Below, piece by piece: positions 1-11,194 of a stretch of 64,000 nt of DNA; positions within the stretch are counted from its first letter, which is position 1; the number at the start of each line of letters is the position of its first letter. Source of the DNA: Fennellomyces sp. T-0311 (Eukaryota; Mucoromycota; Mucoromycetes; Mucorales; Lichtheimiaceae); NCBI GenBank assembly GCA_025266875.1, contig JALLLT010000075.1, positions 1 through 64,000 on the forward strand. The letters are read 5' to 3'. Under the pieces are notes generated by a model, which searched no databases, was not told the DNA's origin, and saw only the letters and a program-made list of their open reading frames with translations. The position numbers and the translations under genes are program-made.

Positions 1-276
1 CTTTTTTATGGAAAAATATGTGCATATTTTTACCTGAGGTCCACAGACATATGCACCTTAGTTTTGTTACATTTTACTTCTTTAATCTAGAATCATTTCT
101 TGCATGACCACCATGTCTGGTTCAATTTCGATGATTTTGGTAATCAAGCAAACAGAGATTGAATTCCCTCATGCATATACAATAGTTGTGTATTGCCACA
201 ATGCCCTAACTCGATACACTTATTGTGTTTTTTATTCACCACCAATCCATCAATGGAGTAAGCTAAATATCAAGTT
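1..276. other. AT-rich stretch, no gene seen
   Basis: I see no supported gene, repeat or RNA here. The short open frames have no recognisable domain and run through low-complexity AT-rich sequence. Confidence 0.5.
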
Positions 277-532
277 TTATTCCTCATCAATCCATGCTCT
301 ATTTTTGGCCATCCAATCCAGCGATTTGCCACCTAAGGCCTTCCTAATTTCTTCTACTCGGTCCACAGCAACAGTGACTTCCCTCAAATGGTGGTTATTG
401 GCATACTGGATGATCCCATCGATGATAGCTTTGCGACGCCGGGAAAATCTATCATCTTTACGCCACTTGTCGCCCCAGCAACGTTCCAGCTCGGCACAAG
501 TGGGGGAGCCTGAAAACCCTTGGTGCCATTCA
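277..532 (-). pseudogene. C-terminal part of a GCR1_C-like DNA-binding ORF, split by CACTA-1
   Basis: The minus-strand frame encodes a W/E...W-H-Q-G-F segment, then CWGDKWRKDD, SRRRKAIIDGI and a trailing helix ending KSLDWMAKN. This is the pattern of the GCR1_C domain (DNA-binding domain of fungal Gcr1/Hot1-type activators, also carried by many fungal Cryptons). The frame ends at a stop at 277. Upstream it is cut at 533 by the CACTG terminus of CACTA-1. The missing upstream part lies at 7493-7596 in the same frame, so the ORF was interrupted by the insertion. The family call rests on recalled motif shape. It could be a free-standing regulator or the C terminus of a Crypton recombinase. Confidence 0.55.
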
Positions 533-547
533 CACTGCGCGAAAACC

Positions 548-571
548 CATATATCAAGTACTTGATATATG
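548..571. repeat. 24-bp perfect palindrome, CACTA-1 left subterminal repeat
   Basis: A perfect palindrome with core TATATCAAGTACTTGATATA sits 15 bp inside the left terminus of CACTA-1. The same core recurs several times at the right end. This is the expected position and form of a binding site for transposase or an accessory DNA-binding protein. Confidence 0.8.
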
Positions 572-1909
572 CATTGATATATGCCAACCTGATTTTGAAA
601 AAAAATGATGGCCCCCCAATTACTAAATAAAGTATATATGCAATAATTATGCAAAGCAGACTTGTAGAATTACTATAACAGAACAATATGTATGCATTGA
701 ATTATTAAAAAGTACCAGTTGTGATAGCTGTTTCACTTTCACGGCATAAAACACCCAAAAGTACGCACAGATATAATTTACAGTATTATGGTTACGAAAG
801 AAATCCTTTGAAGATGATAGTTGCTGCCGGAATAGGCACTATTTGGGGGAGAGGTTACTGGACGGTACCTCAAGATTTATAGTGGAAGAAAGCGATTGAA
901 TGGGGGTTATATGCGGCATTATGCATAGTGGAAGAGATGTAAGCATAAAAAAATTGGCAACTACTGCGAGAGTATGCACTATGCACATATATTTTGTGTA
1001 AAGAAATGACGGTGGATTGAGCAGGGTATGGATAAACTGCACCGGGTCGGGGGAGCTGACAGTGGGGGAGGAAGCTTGCTGCATGATAAGAGCACCAAAG
1101 CAACAGAATATGATAGGATGCATACTGTCTTGTGTAATTGCTATATGTGAAATGCAACTGCTGGTTGTATATATCATACTTAAAAGGACAGCATACTATC
1201 CATTCGTCTTTTATATACCAAAATTTTTATTGTAAAATATGTAAGCATCAAACAGCAGCAGCGTTAGCAACGGTACCAGGGGCTGAAAAGGGAGCTGTCC
1301 AACGACAGCTGCATTGATCCGACGTGCTGTGCCTCAGATGATGGCCGCAGTGCTCTGGTTGTGCTCCGCCCGTCGTTCGCGAGGGAGAAAGTACTGTATG
1401 TACTAAACCCGCATCATGTATACCGCTGCATTATTCTAAATTAGGAGGCTTTCTTTTTATCTAGCATTAAAGCACTGTATGAGCCAAAGGCGAAGGAGGT
1501 GGTATTGTTCCACCACCATTTTGATTAGGAAGAGAACGGGATCGATGAGGAGTTGCATCAATGGAGAGCTAATGAAGGAACGGATGCATTGGCGATCGAT
1601 CGTACGAAGAAAAGAATCGAGAGCTCGCCGCTGGAGAAATTTCAGCAGTTGAGAGAGCAAGTTTTGCTATTTTTTGGAGGCGTTACCAAGGACAAAAAGC
1701 AATTTAAAAATTTATCGCTCAATATCCTGTAATGCCACGCGTCACATTGGGGTTGCATAAGCAAAGTCTTGCAAGCTGTTGCAGCTGCATTAATTATATC
1801 ATGCACAATAGTGCTATTGTTCTGTAAAAGTTGCCTGTAATTCATTAAGCCATGTGTTTTTAATATGGCTTGCTTATCCAATATAAGCGCGTTAATAAGA
1901 TACGAAGTG

Positions 1910-1916
1910 TATAAAA
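1910..1916 (+). promoter_or_regulatory. TATA box of the CACTA-1 transposase gene
   Basis: TATAAAA lies 37 bp upstream of the ATG at 1953, with a pyrimidine-rich stretch (CTTTTTCTCTATCACTTC) between, as in typical fungal start regions. Confidence 0.55.
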
Positions 1917-1952
1917 GAGCAGTTCTCATTAAACTTTTTCTCTATCACTTCA

Positions 1953-4900
1953 ATGAACGATGTGGCCTGTTATTGTTCCGTGTGCAGTGCACAGAATAAC
2001 CTTGGATTCCGGATGATATCGCGGGAAGCACGCGAAAGACATTATGAGCGATCGTTTGCTGGACCTAGAGATGATGGTATTTCTTTATTGGAATGCTTGA
2101 AAGAACGAACCAATAATAATAATGTTAACATTACAGTGCGTGCAGTTGTGGCACGATTCGAGAGACAGCAGCAGTTTGCCGATCCAGCACCGATGATGCG
2201 TAGACAAGGAACACCAATACATCCTGCAGATGATGATGGTAATGGCTCATTCTGTATATCGCATAGCGTTTACTAAAATTCATATAGTAGAGATGAATGG
2301 TGAACCACTGGAAGAGTTAATCTCTTCGGATGACGATGTATATGACGACGAAGATGGTGGCGATAACGTTTCCAATGCCCATGACGACGAATACATGCAT
2401 GATGACGATGATGCCGATCCAAGCGATAGCGATGGTAGTAGTGATACTGGCGGTGCAATGGATGCTTTGGATGTCGAGTTTGCAATGCAAGGGCAACAAG
2501 TGAACAATGCAACAGAGGTAGTCAACAGGAAGGTTAGTTGTTAAGAAGCAGTTTATTATACATATTTGCATTATCCTCACATTGTACATGACTGTAGAAC
2601 TTACGCAAATTCGTCATGCGAATACTTCCTGGATGAACACCGTCCCGCTGCTACTCACTTTCACTGTGGTATTCATTGTCCTTTTTCAACTACATTTCCT
2701 TTCCGAGCGGGCAGTTACCATTTTGATCGACTTTTGTACGATTGTGCTTGCAGAGGTATTCCCAACGTTTTTGCTGCCAGGGTCACTTGCAACATTGCGT
2801 CGATATACTGGCTTCTCCTCATTGACTGATCGCCTGCGCACCTACGTATCTTGTCCTCGATGCCACTACCTGTATCGCCTTGGACCAGGACAACCTGCCA
2901 TCTCGGATGAATGCACCAACAATGACATCCGATACGATCGTCGTTGTGGCAAACCATTGTTTCAAGACGTTGCAGGTCAGTGCACCCCAGTGAAGACATT
3001 TGTCTATCAGCCACTCAGAGCCTCACTTGAGAGGATGTTCAAGCGTCCCGGTTCAGGCGAAGTTGGAGCACTGGCGTACCACCGTCGGCGTATGGCACGG
3101 ACATTCTCGGATATATATGACGGTGACATGTGGCGAAACGTTGAAGACGCCAACCAGCAACCTTTTGTTGCTAGGCCTCGATCTCTATTGCTGACGATCA
3201 ATGTTGATTGGTTTTCACCATACCTTAATTCGACATACTCTTGCGGTGCCATCTACCTTACATCAACAACCTGCCTCGTGCCGACCGTTTCAAAACGGAG
3301 AATGTCATTCTTGTGGGTGTAATGCCCTGGCCAAAGGAAGCAAGCACGTCAGACTTGAACCATTACTTGAGGCCCTTGACAGATGACCTGGTGGAATGGT
3401 ACACAGGTTTTAACATTGCCACCGCTGAGGTACCAACTGGTGCGAATGTCCGAGTCGCTCTTCTAAACGTCGCCTGTGATATCCCTGCCGCTCGAAAAGT
3501 CAGTGGATTTACCTCCCATGCGAGCCGCAACGCATGCCATAAATGTGATCGACAGTTTACAACGTTTCCCGATACCGGCCGCATTGACTATTCTGGCTTT
3601 GACGTTAGTACCTGGGTTCCTCAGGATCCTCACGCATACCGAACTCAAGCTACATTATGGCGCGACGCCGAAACAAGAGACGCTCGCCGCCAAATTGAAC
3701 GCGATCATGGAGCTCGATACTCTGAGCTCCATCGCCTGCATTACTTTGATCCAATCCGCTGCACAATCGTTGACCCTATGCACAACTTGTTTCTCGGCAC
3801 GGCGAGACGTATGGCCAAGAAGTGGCTCTCTGACCGGGACTTGACAACCAGAGATCTGCGACAAATGCAGAAGATCGCTGACACCATTGTACCTCCTCCG
3901 GACTACGTCTCGCTGAACCGGAAGATCGAGAACGGCTTTGCGTTTATGACAGCGGATGACTGGAAGTCGTGGTGTCTTATATACTCGCCGATTGTGCTGA
4001 ACGGTCGCCTCCCTCATGACAAACTTCGCAACTGGCTGCACTTTGTCGATGCCTGTCGTACTTTGGTTAGGCCATCCATTACCGAAGATGAGGTTGCTTC
4101 TGCAGACGAAGAACTGGTCCAGTTTTGCCGTGGAGTCCAGGTGAACTACGATGCCCGGTTCATCTCACCAAACATGCATCTCCACTTGCATCTGCGAGAG
4201 ACAATCGCGGACTTCTCCTCTCTGTACGGCTGGTGGTTGTTTAGCTTCGAGAGGTACAATGGCTATTTGAAAGACATCGACACCAACCAGAAAGATTCGT
4301 TCGAGGCCACGTTCATGAGAAAGTTCCAGGAAAAGACAGGTGTTCGCGACTTCATGAATTCATTCGCAACTCGTTTTGGTGCCGCTCCTGTGTATCTTCA
4401 ATTTTTGAACCGCTTTATGGATAAGGTCCAGCCGATCCAGGACACTATTGCCGAATTGCCACTGAACTTCGACATCCACACGTTCTACGCACTTTCCACA
4501 GATACCGATGCCATTGGCAGTGTGAAGGGAAGCGAGCTACTGCCGCCGGATGCCTATCCATTAAAAGTCAAACCCTCTTCTCGCATGACGCTCGATGATT
4601 ACCGTTGCTTGTTGGCGTTTTATGTACGCAGTATCCTGCCATACTGCTGGACGATGTAGAAAATCAGACCGGCCAAGGGGTACTTGTCAGCAACTTGATC
4701 GAGGTGATGGCGACGATCACGCTTATGGGGCAGACGTACCGAAGCTTTGCAGCACGGTCGCGTAGAGGTGCTCACGCTCTCGTTTTGTTCGCAACAGGCC
4801 CGCGGAATGTCATCTTCTGGCCCTGTGAGATCCAGTACTTTTTCAGACATACGCTTCTCATTGATGGCCGGCCCATACACCACGTCTTTGCCTTTGTCCG

Positions 4901-5108
4901 TTACCTTCAAGAAGCTGAGGATCGTGTCCACGAATACACCGATCAATACATTGAGACTTGGTCGAGCGAATATACCCAACCAGATTTCTATTACATCTTG
5001 CCTGTCCATCGGCTGTATACACAAGTTGCGGTCATTAAACATACAGCCGGAGGCAATCGTGGCGCGAGAACTACTGTGATTCCTTTACATAAAAAGAAAC
5101 TGGCTTAA
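1953..5108 (+). pseudogene. Tnp2-family transposase of CACTA-1, frameshifted
   Basis: This would be the DDE-type transposase that cuts and pastes CACTA elements. Exon 1 (1953-2238) opens with a Cys-rich motif (CYCSVC...H). Intron 2239-2287 splices in phase to an acidic Asp-rich exon (to about 2544). A third exon carries the PF02992-like body from about 2582. Landmarks there are CPRCHYLY, the DWFSPY region, TSHASRNACHKCDR, the family signature DPMHNLFLGTA, HLHLHL and ERYNGYLK. The intact homologue at 19774-22726 shows the breaks: a 1-bp loss near 3262 (before NNLPRAD) and a second shift near 4640-4690. The junction into exon 3 also does not keep phase with the best donor. The gene converges on the accessory gene, stopping 71 bp from its end. 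The family call is firm; activity of this copy is unlikely. Confidence 0.8.
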
Positions 5109-5129
5109 ACTAAAAAAATAAAATAGTGC

Positions 5130-5180
5130 CTCAATATTTTTTTACCCTACAGAAAAGGTTCCCCCATTGGGGGGTTGTTT
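5130..5180. terminator. Shared 3' region between convergent Tnp2 and accessory genes
   Basis: The short gap between the two convergent stops is T/A-rich and includes the hairpin-forming CCCCCATTGGGGGG. It probably holds overlapping 3' ends. No strict polyadenylation signal is certain, although AATAAAATA occurs just after the Tnp2 stop. Confidence 0.3.
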
Positions 5181-6322
5181 ATTCATGAACTATCCAGTCC
5201 ATCAACGCTGTGCGCGCATCATCAGGCATGGGAACATCGACATCGATATATCGTCGCTCCAGTTGGCCAGGATGTGAATCCTTTGAAGGACGATATCCGT
5301 CAAGTGTTCGTATAAGATCCGTTGCCTACAGCTGAATAAGCAAGGGATATAATGAAATTTAAAAAGACAAATTCACCTGACGATTACGCCACTTGGGCAC
5401 CTTTGCGGTCACATACTTTGTGCCGGTGGTGGGCTGGTCGATGTCTGTTTCTTCATCAGACATGCAGTCAACACGCGCCAGAAGAACTTCGGCGTTCGGA
5501 TATGCCGAAAGCTCGGCAGCATGCTTCCGGTACTCACGTAAACGACGTTCAGAATTCTAAGTACTTCAATCAAAACACCATTTCTATATACTCATTCACA
5601 AAACTCTTACGGCCTTCTTGCGATTCGCCCGACGATCTGACCGTCGTTTACGTGCAGCCTTCTCCTCAGTTGTACGCAGCCTGGTACACCTATTGCCATG
5701 GAAACTGCAGATCTTCGACTTCAGCGCTGCCGGGGTTATCCGGACATTCGCCAAGTCTTCGATATACTTTGTGAGCTTTCTTCTCACCTCCTTGTTATGA
5801 GGAGATGAGAAGGGCTCAGCAAGGAACCTAAACTGCTGGTCCGCTGGCAAAGTCTCATCGTGATACTCCCGTATTAGTTTCTATTCTCCAGTAAGTTACT
5901 ATTCACACTTATTATAAAGTCTAACAGTTTCTTATGGAGACTTTCGAATCGTCCAGCCACAGCAATTCGGATCCAGGTACTGCAGCACCACCGGACGGGA
6001 CTGCAAAGGCAGGCGGAACAGCGGCACCAGGCAGGACAACAGCGCCAGACGGGACAACAGTGCCGGTGGTAAGCAATACGGACTGTCGAGCAAGCGCGTC
6101 GCCCATCGAATCCACTCGCCGTTCCAGAGCGAGATTTCGCGCCTCCAACTGCCAGACGCGGTCCTGAAGCTGCAAACGCTCCTGTTCGGCATTTTCCGCC
6201 TCTACTCGGCGAAGGCGCTCCTGAGAACGCTCTTCATCCGTAGCAGGGCGGACGAATTGGGTGGTGGTGGGCGTTTCACGGGTGGTGGTAGGGTGAGTGG
6301 TTGGAGCAGAAGAGCGAGGCAT
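5179..6322 (-). CDS. Coiled-coil accessory protein of CACTA-1 (316 aa, four exons)
   Basis: Unrecognised gene. Four exons (6322-5942, 5853-5611, 5556-5377, 5325-5179) join entirely in phase 0 to a 316-residue frame. Residues about 27-75 are a charged heptad-like coiled coil (ERLRRVEAENAEQ...LEARNLALERRV). A Val/Pro/Ala-rich hydrophobic stretch follows, then a strongly basic block (EEKAARKRRSDRRANRKK). The C terminus holds CMSDEETD, a VPKWRN motif and a final ALMDW. The gene in the same place in CACTA-3 (22771-23825) shares the order coiled coil, basic block, CMS-x-E, K-P/V-P-x-W/F-R and final DW, and the last two intron positions. I infer a DNA-binding or transposase-partner role, like TnpA in plant CACTA elements, but see no sequence relation to TnpA. 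The exon 1 donor (GTCTCC) is weak. Confidence 0.65.
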
Positions 6323-6469
6323 CTATAGTACCACTTGTAAACAGCTAACACACGCAAAACTACTGATAAACTTACGTTTGGCTTGGATACAATAGGTGGA
6401 TAAAGAAGTGAAGGCATCAGGTGCGGTAGGGCCTTTTATTTCCAGCGGATGCATAGTTACACATATATT

Positions 6470-7070
6470 CTGGTTTCTGCTGCAAACTGTTATTGCCGCT
6501 TCTTTTTCCGTTTTCTTTCACTTTTTTCAATCTTCCACTGGCCCTTTCAAAAGCTCAGGTAACAATTCACTGCTGCCGGTTCTTCTTCACTAACAAATCT
6601 ATTCCCAAGGCTGTACCCTTTATCGTCATCAGGTATGCTATATGAAAACTGGCCACGTTACTTTTACTAACGAAAATGTATTAAGCCGTGCGCGATTTGC
6701 CGATATGAAAGTACGTAATGTTTTCCTAACGCTCTTTCAAAGTCTCTTTTGCTAACTCATTGCTCCTTCCATAGCGGACATTCAGGCATCTCACTACGCC
6801 TGTTGTTCATTTCCAACCCAATCTGAAACAACTTCCAATTGCACTTTTCAGATGGCGTATTATTTTACTGAAGGTACTTTCTTTCATCACTTGCGGTTCT
6901 TACACAAGCATGTAGAGCTTTTCCTGTTATATGCTGCCATGAGCGGTCTTTATGACGACTGTTGGGCTTCTCATTTTATCATTGCTAGCTTCTTTTCACT
7001 TTTAGCCACTATACCATTCTCTGGTTTATCTAGCATAGCTCCTTTAGACCCTTTCATATATATAGCATAG
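6470..7070 (+). other. Micro-exon transcription unit of CACTA-1
   Basis: Four exons are separated by clear GT...AG introns. Exon 1 ends at 6558, exon 2 is 6610-6632 (23 nt), exon 3 is 6686-6710 (25 nt), and exon 4 starts at 6775. Each intron contains a ctaac branch site. The ATG at 6705 lies at the very end of exon 3 (ATGAAA, then GT). Spliced to exon 4 it opens a 48-residue frame, starting MKRTFRHL and ending at 6915. A separate 72-codon frame (6852-7070) lies inside exon 4. The 5' region shares ATTGCCGCTT with the equivalent unit of CACTA-3 (24010-24456). The unit is divergent from the accessory gene. Splicing looks convincing. Whether the product is a peptide or an RNA is unknown. Confidence 0.55.
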
Positions 7071-7353
7071 ATTATAGCTTTTTTAAATTGCAATGAATAA
7101 AATTGAATTCGTTACCACCAATCTCTATACGATTTTACGGTTGCTATAAAAATACGCGTTGAATAATCCACCAATCAGTATATGACCCACCATGCACGAT
7201 AAAAGTATGTAATGCGATGTATGTACATTATAGTTTCAAACGTCATGTGGAAAATTTCGTACATATGCGCAGAAAGCAGTTACTTGCATTATTCAAAGTG
7301 CTGTTAGCTTTATGCATGCTAAAGCTCCCGTTTTTAGTAGGCACCCAGGTCCA

Positions 7354-7478
7354 TATATCAAGTACTTGATATACGGCAAGGAAGTACTTTTTTTGCTGCA
7401 TATCGCAAGTACTTGATATACGTATATCAAAGCATATATCAACCATTTTTATGCATATATCAAGTACTTGATATATGC
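7354..7478. repeat. Cluster of TATATCAAGTACTTGATATA palindromes, CACTA-1 right end
   Basis: One full copy of the 20-bp palindrome lies at 7354-7373 and a 26-bp perfect palindrome at 7453-7478. Partial copies (GCAAGTACTTGATATACG and TATATCAA pieces) lie between. The cluster ends 14 bp from the CAGTG terminus. Confidence 0.8.
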
Positions 7479-7492
7479 CTTGTTGCCCAGTG

Positions 7493-7596
7493 CGATGGTT
7501 TGCTTGTTTCTGAACATAATCCATGCAGCTACACCAAATTCTATCCAACCATACCAAGTCGTTATTGATTGGCCAACATGTTCTCTTTGTTGACAT
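7493..7596 (-). pseudogene. Upstream part of the split GCR1_C-like ORF
   Basis: An open minus-strand frame starts at an ATG (7596) and runs to the CAGTG end of CACTA-1 at 7492. Removing the element and one 3-bp target duplication joins this frame to the segment at 277-532 without a shift, restoring ...N-H-R-W-H-Q-G.... The flanking triplets are TCA (530-532) and CGA (7493-7495), so one copy has probably mutated. Coding potential upstream of 7596 is unclear. Confidence 0.45.
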
Positions 7597-7727
7597 CTAT
7601 CTTGTAAAACAAACCATCTTTATATATGTGGGATATTCATAACGTAAATCATTACGGTCATGTATTACTGTGGATCCATCAATGAAAAGACACCGTATGT
7701 GTAAGCAGAGATCATTCAGCAATATAA
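7597..7727. other. Spacer between the split GCR1_C-like ORF and the Harbinger element
   Basis: I see no gene or repeat. The last three bases (TAA) are the left target duplication of the Harbinger element. Confidence 0.5.
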
Positions 7728-7876
7728 GAGCATCCCCAGCAGTGTCAGTAAAATTATCTCCACTTTTTAACTCCACCAGATAAAATTTTTTATGGACCTG
7801 TCATTTTCCCAGCAGTATCCGTAAATTTAACTGCAAATAAAGAATCACGTACCTGCTCTTTTGTTTACTCTCATCA

Positions 7877-9312
7877 ATGTCAATTTCCAACAACTTACTG
7901 CAACGTCTTATCGCCGAAGAAGAAGAAGAAGAAGAGCTTAGGATGACTGCCTTTAAGCGTCGCATGCATGCATATGATGAGCAGGTTGAAGAGCTGCAGC
8001 GCAAAAGGCAAATGCGTGGTGGCTCCATTCCTGGTCGTGTGGGAACAGTTCCTCGCGATCATGAGAAGGCACACCAACAATTATACCAGGATTATTTTGC
8101 GGACAAGAACGAACGGACGTATACTGATGATCAGTTTCGATGTCGATTCCGGATGAGCCGCGAATTGTTCCTGCGTATCATGGAGGAAGTCAAGGGGTAT
8201 GATTCGTACTTTGTGCAGACATACAACGCTGCGAACAAACTTGGTATCTCAAGCCATGTCAAGGTTACCGCGGCCATTCGTCAACTGGCATATGCAGCAA
8301 GTGCAGATTCCCTTGACGATTATCTGAAGATTAGCGAAAGCATGGCAATTGAATCTTTGAAACGCTTCTGTGATGCCATCATCACGTTATTCAAAGATCA
8401 CTACCTCTGTGCACCAAATGAACACGACTTAGCAAGGCTGATGGAGGCCGGTGAAAAACGCGGCTTTCCTGGAATGCTTGGGTCACTGGACTGTATGCAT
8501 TGGGAATGGAAGAACTGTCCCAAGGCATGGCATGGATTGTATGTTGGCAAAGAGCAAGCGGCGATGGTACTTCTTGAAGCAGTTGCATCGAAGGACCTTT
8601 GGTTCTGGCATGCAGACTTTCGCCTTTCTGGCACCTTCAATGATATCACGCAGTTGTACCGCTCGCCTCTTTTCGACCAGCTTGTTGATGGTGCTGCACC
8701 AACTGTCAAGTACACCGTCAATGGCAACCAGTACGAAATGGGATATTACCTTGCCGACGGTATTTATCCGAAGTGGGCAACCTTGGTGCAGAGTATTCCA
8801 GAGCCTCAGTCACCCAAGAATCGAGTAAGAAATAGTTAAAGAGGGTATAGACTTATTTAGTTTCTGATCAAAGGTAATGAAATGTTGTATAGAGATTTGC
8901 AGCAATGCAAGAAAGCTTCCGAAAGGATATTGAACGTGCCTTTGGTGTGTTGCAAGGCCGCTTTGCAATTGTAAAGCAACCAGCAAGGCTTTGGATGAAG
9001 CAGGACCTTAAAAAGGTTATGATGACCTGCATCATTCTACATAACATGATCATCGAAGATGATCGCAAAAACAACAGAAGTAGCGACGACAGCGATGACA
9101 GCGATGACGATGACGGTGACAATGAAAAATATGTCAAGAAGATACAAGAAAAGTATGGCATTGTCATCGAGAGCCCGTCGCGCGAATATAATGCCGCTAC
9201 AGCAGAACGTGTTGCTCGTCTTAAAGCAATCAAGGACAGTGATATGCACTATCAACTCAAAAACGATTTGATCGAGCATATCTGGTCGCGCTACGGTGTC
9301 TTAGGCAAATAA
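7877..9312 (+). CDS. PIF-Harbinger DDE transposase (455 aa, two exons)
   Basis: Exon 1 (7877-8824) and exon 2 (8893-9312) join in phase 0 across a 68-nt GT...AG intron, giving 455 residues, the usual size for the family. The catalytic triad is readable: Asp in LGSLDCMHWEW, Asp in YYLADGIYPKW and Glu in KDIERAFGVLQ, the last coming just after the intron. The N terminus is acidic (EEEEEEEL). Near residue 370 an Asp/Ser-rich linker precedes a short C-terminal helix. This is the plant-transposon-protein (PF04827-like) fold, which excises and reinserts the element at TAA/TTA sites with its Myb-like partner. No internal stop is seen, so it may be functional. Confidence 0.9.
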
Positions 9313-9360
9313 AGCAGCGAAAAGCTTTTAAAGGCCTATATACATTAAGTGTCACCAATT

Positions 9361-10400
9361 TTAATCCTCACTTTCATCGCCATAGGCTTCTTCTTCTTCC
9401 TGGCTCTCTTCTCCTTCTCCTTCTCCTTCACATTCTTCCCCATCGTACACTTTATCAGAACCAATGCCTTCGACCTGAACAACAACAGTCCTCGCCTTCA
9501 TTTCCACCATTTTTCTTTCAAAGATCTCATTTTGAAGAATCTCGAAATACTTGCTCTGGATTAGGCTCATGTTGGTGAGATCCTTTGACATAATTTCTCT
9601 GTCGTTGGCCTCTCTCATCATTGCGTCACGTTTTGCCTCGCGCTCGTTTGCTTGCTTCAAAAGCTCGTAGTGCTTAACAGCCAAATCAGCATGCTGCTTC
9701 TGCAGCTCAAGGTCAGCACGGCAGTTCATTTCAATGATACGTGCTTGGAAAAGCTTGCCCTTGGCTTGCTTGTTTCCCATTGAACGCTTGATACCTTGAG
9801 CACCCTCATATATCTTCATCGTCAGATATATCTTCATTACCCTTCTTGCACTTCTTCGCCTCTTCCTTCTGCTTCTCTTCCTCGTAGTGCAATTCCCATT
9901 TTGGGCACTTGTGAAGAACCTTCCAGCACTCTATAAGCTCGAACTCTTCGCCTTCCAAATCGAGATACATTTTGAGTGCATTGTCGATCTAACAAATCAT
10001 CGATATTTATTGATATTACGAATATAGGACTATAAGTGTAAAGTAGCTATTTTGAACTTACCAGACTATCCGGATCATTGAGTCCACTTTTCCGAGAGCG
10101 TACTTCTCTCTCATAATATGAGCAGAATTTGCTCACTTTTGGATGGATGAGATTCCATCGAGCAACCAATGACTTTCGAGAGCGCTCGAAGAACTTCTCC
10201 TTCTTCTTCAACTTCTTGTTGGCGTCTTCAACAGCACATTGTCTTTCCGAGTTGAAGTGCTCAGTGACTTGCTCCCAATGAATTACGAGCTTCTTGTCAC
10301 GGCCAACAATAGGGTCAATAGACTTCTCCAGGAACGAAGCAGAAAGCTGCTTATCCTCTTTGATGCTAAAGCCTGGACCGCGTGGCTTTTGGTAAGCTTC
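9361..10400 (-). pseudogene. Harbinger Myb/SANT-like partner gene (NAM-associated type), frameshifted
   Basis: The minus strand encodes a SANT-like N-terminal domain (FSIKEDKQL, SIDPIVGRDKK, VARWNLIHPKVSKFC). It then crosses an intron (9989-10061) to ALKMYLDLEG and ECWKVLHKCPKWEL. A Lys/Glu-rich coiled coil with the GNKQAKGK motif follows, then an acidic tail. This is the usual second Harbinger protein, which guides the nuclease to the ends. Two problems appear: the frame at the N terminus does not connect to the ATG near 10432 without a 1-bp change, and the C-terminal half (from 9837) is in another frame, with the break near 9810 inside a duplicated GATGAAGATATAT. This copy is therefore probably defective. 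Confidence 0.75.
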
Positions 10401-10631
10401 GAAATAATAGTAGAGGTGTTCTCAGAAGACGACATAATAAGGAAGAAAGAGCAGTAAAAACTTTTTACAGACCTGGATCGCCGATCTCTATTTTGACTAT
10501 ATTTACAGATTCGCGTCACAAAAATTGCGCTTCTGTTTTTTTAAGGACAAGAGTATGGACACTGCTGGGAAAATTTCGGTCTGTACTTTTTGTAAAATTT
10601 ATTTTTGCGGACACTGCTGGGGATGCTCTAA

Positions 10632-11194
10632 GAGACGTTGCCCACTGGTTCCATCATCTTTCGTCCATCATTATATCGTTGCTACCTGCATCGTTGTGCA
10701 TAAAGGCATGCTACTGTATGCGTATGACCACTGTGCTGCCATGTGCATTTGAAAATGAAAACGGTTCTATCCAAGTAAGTGCGTAACATAGCTACAAACA
10801 CAGTTATCTTCACCATGTCACCCCAATGACCTTTCTCGTGCCATCTCCTTTCACAATTACTTTCAATGCCAATGTAAATTGTCGAAATGGAAGTGCGTCT
10901 TGTTCGAGATTTCAGTTGAACTAGTGTTCTTTTTTCAAAGTCGCTCAGCAAAGCCTTTTTGTTATTTTGCACATTTTTCCTTCCTATACACGAAATCGTT
11001 TTTTTGTGTCGTGACTAGAATAAGCTTGTTGTGAGGTTGTTTGCTGAATTGCCGGCCATCTGTTTGCTCATGACACCATGATGTAAAACAGAAAACGAAA
11101 AATTTTTTCTCCAAATCACCTGCCCAGCTTATTTCCTTTCACACACACCCCAAAAAATAATTTTTTTCGAACTCAACTGGGAGGAAATAAGAGG
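10632..11194. other. Spacer between Harbinger and the old MULE copy
   Basis: No gene is recognised. From about 11080 the C/A-rich and AAAAAATAATTTTTTT runs may be a decayed MULE terminal repeat, resembling the terminus at 39069, but the match is weak. Confidence 0.35.

Larger units (their letters stand above)
533..7492. mobile_element. CACTA-1: CACTA-type (CMC) DNA transposon, ~6.96 kb
   Basis: The left end reads CACTGCGCGAAAACC and the inverted right end CACTGGGCAACAAGG. Both run straight into the same palindrome, so the terminal inverted repeats match over about 40 bp with six or so differences. Inside are a Tnp2 transposase gene (plus), a convergent accessory gene (minus) and a micro-exon unit (plus). 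The element interrupts a GCR1_C-like ORF. The 3-bp target duplication is imperfect (TCA/CGA). A truncated inverted relative of its right 1.64 kb lies at 13692-15335. The transposase copy carries frameshifts, so the element is probably not autonomous now. Confidence 0.75.
7728..10628. mobile_element. PIF-Harbinger transposon with TAA target duplication
   Basis: The left end GAGCATCCCCAGCAGTGTC and the inverse of the right end are identical over about 19 bp. That is the classic GAGCAT-type Harbinger terminus. TAA flanks both sides (7725-7727 and 10629-10631). The element is 2,901 bp and carries the usual gene pair: a DDE nuclease (plus) and a convergent Myb/SANT-like DNA-binding gene (minus). 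Confidence 0.9.
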
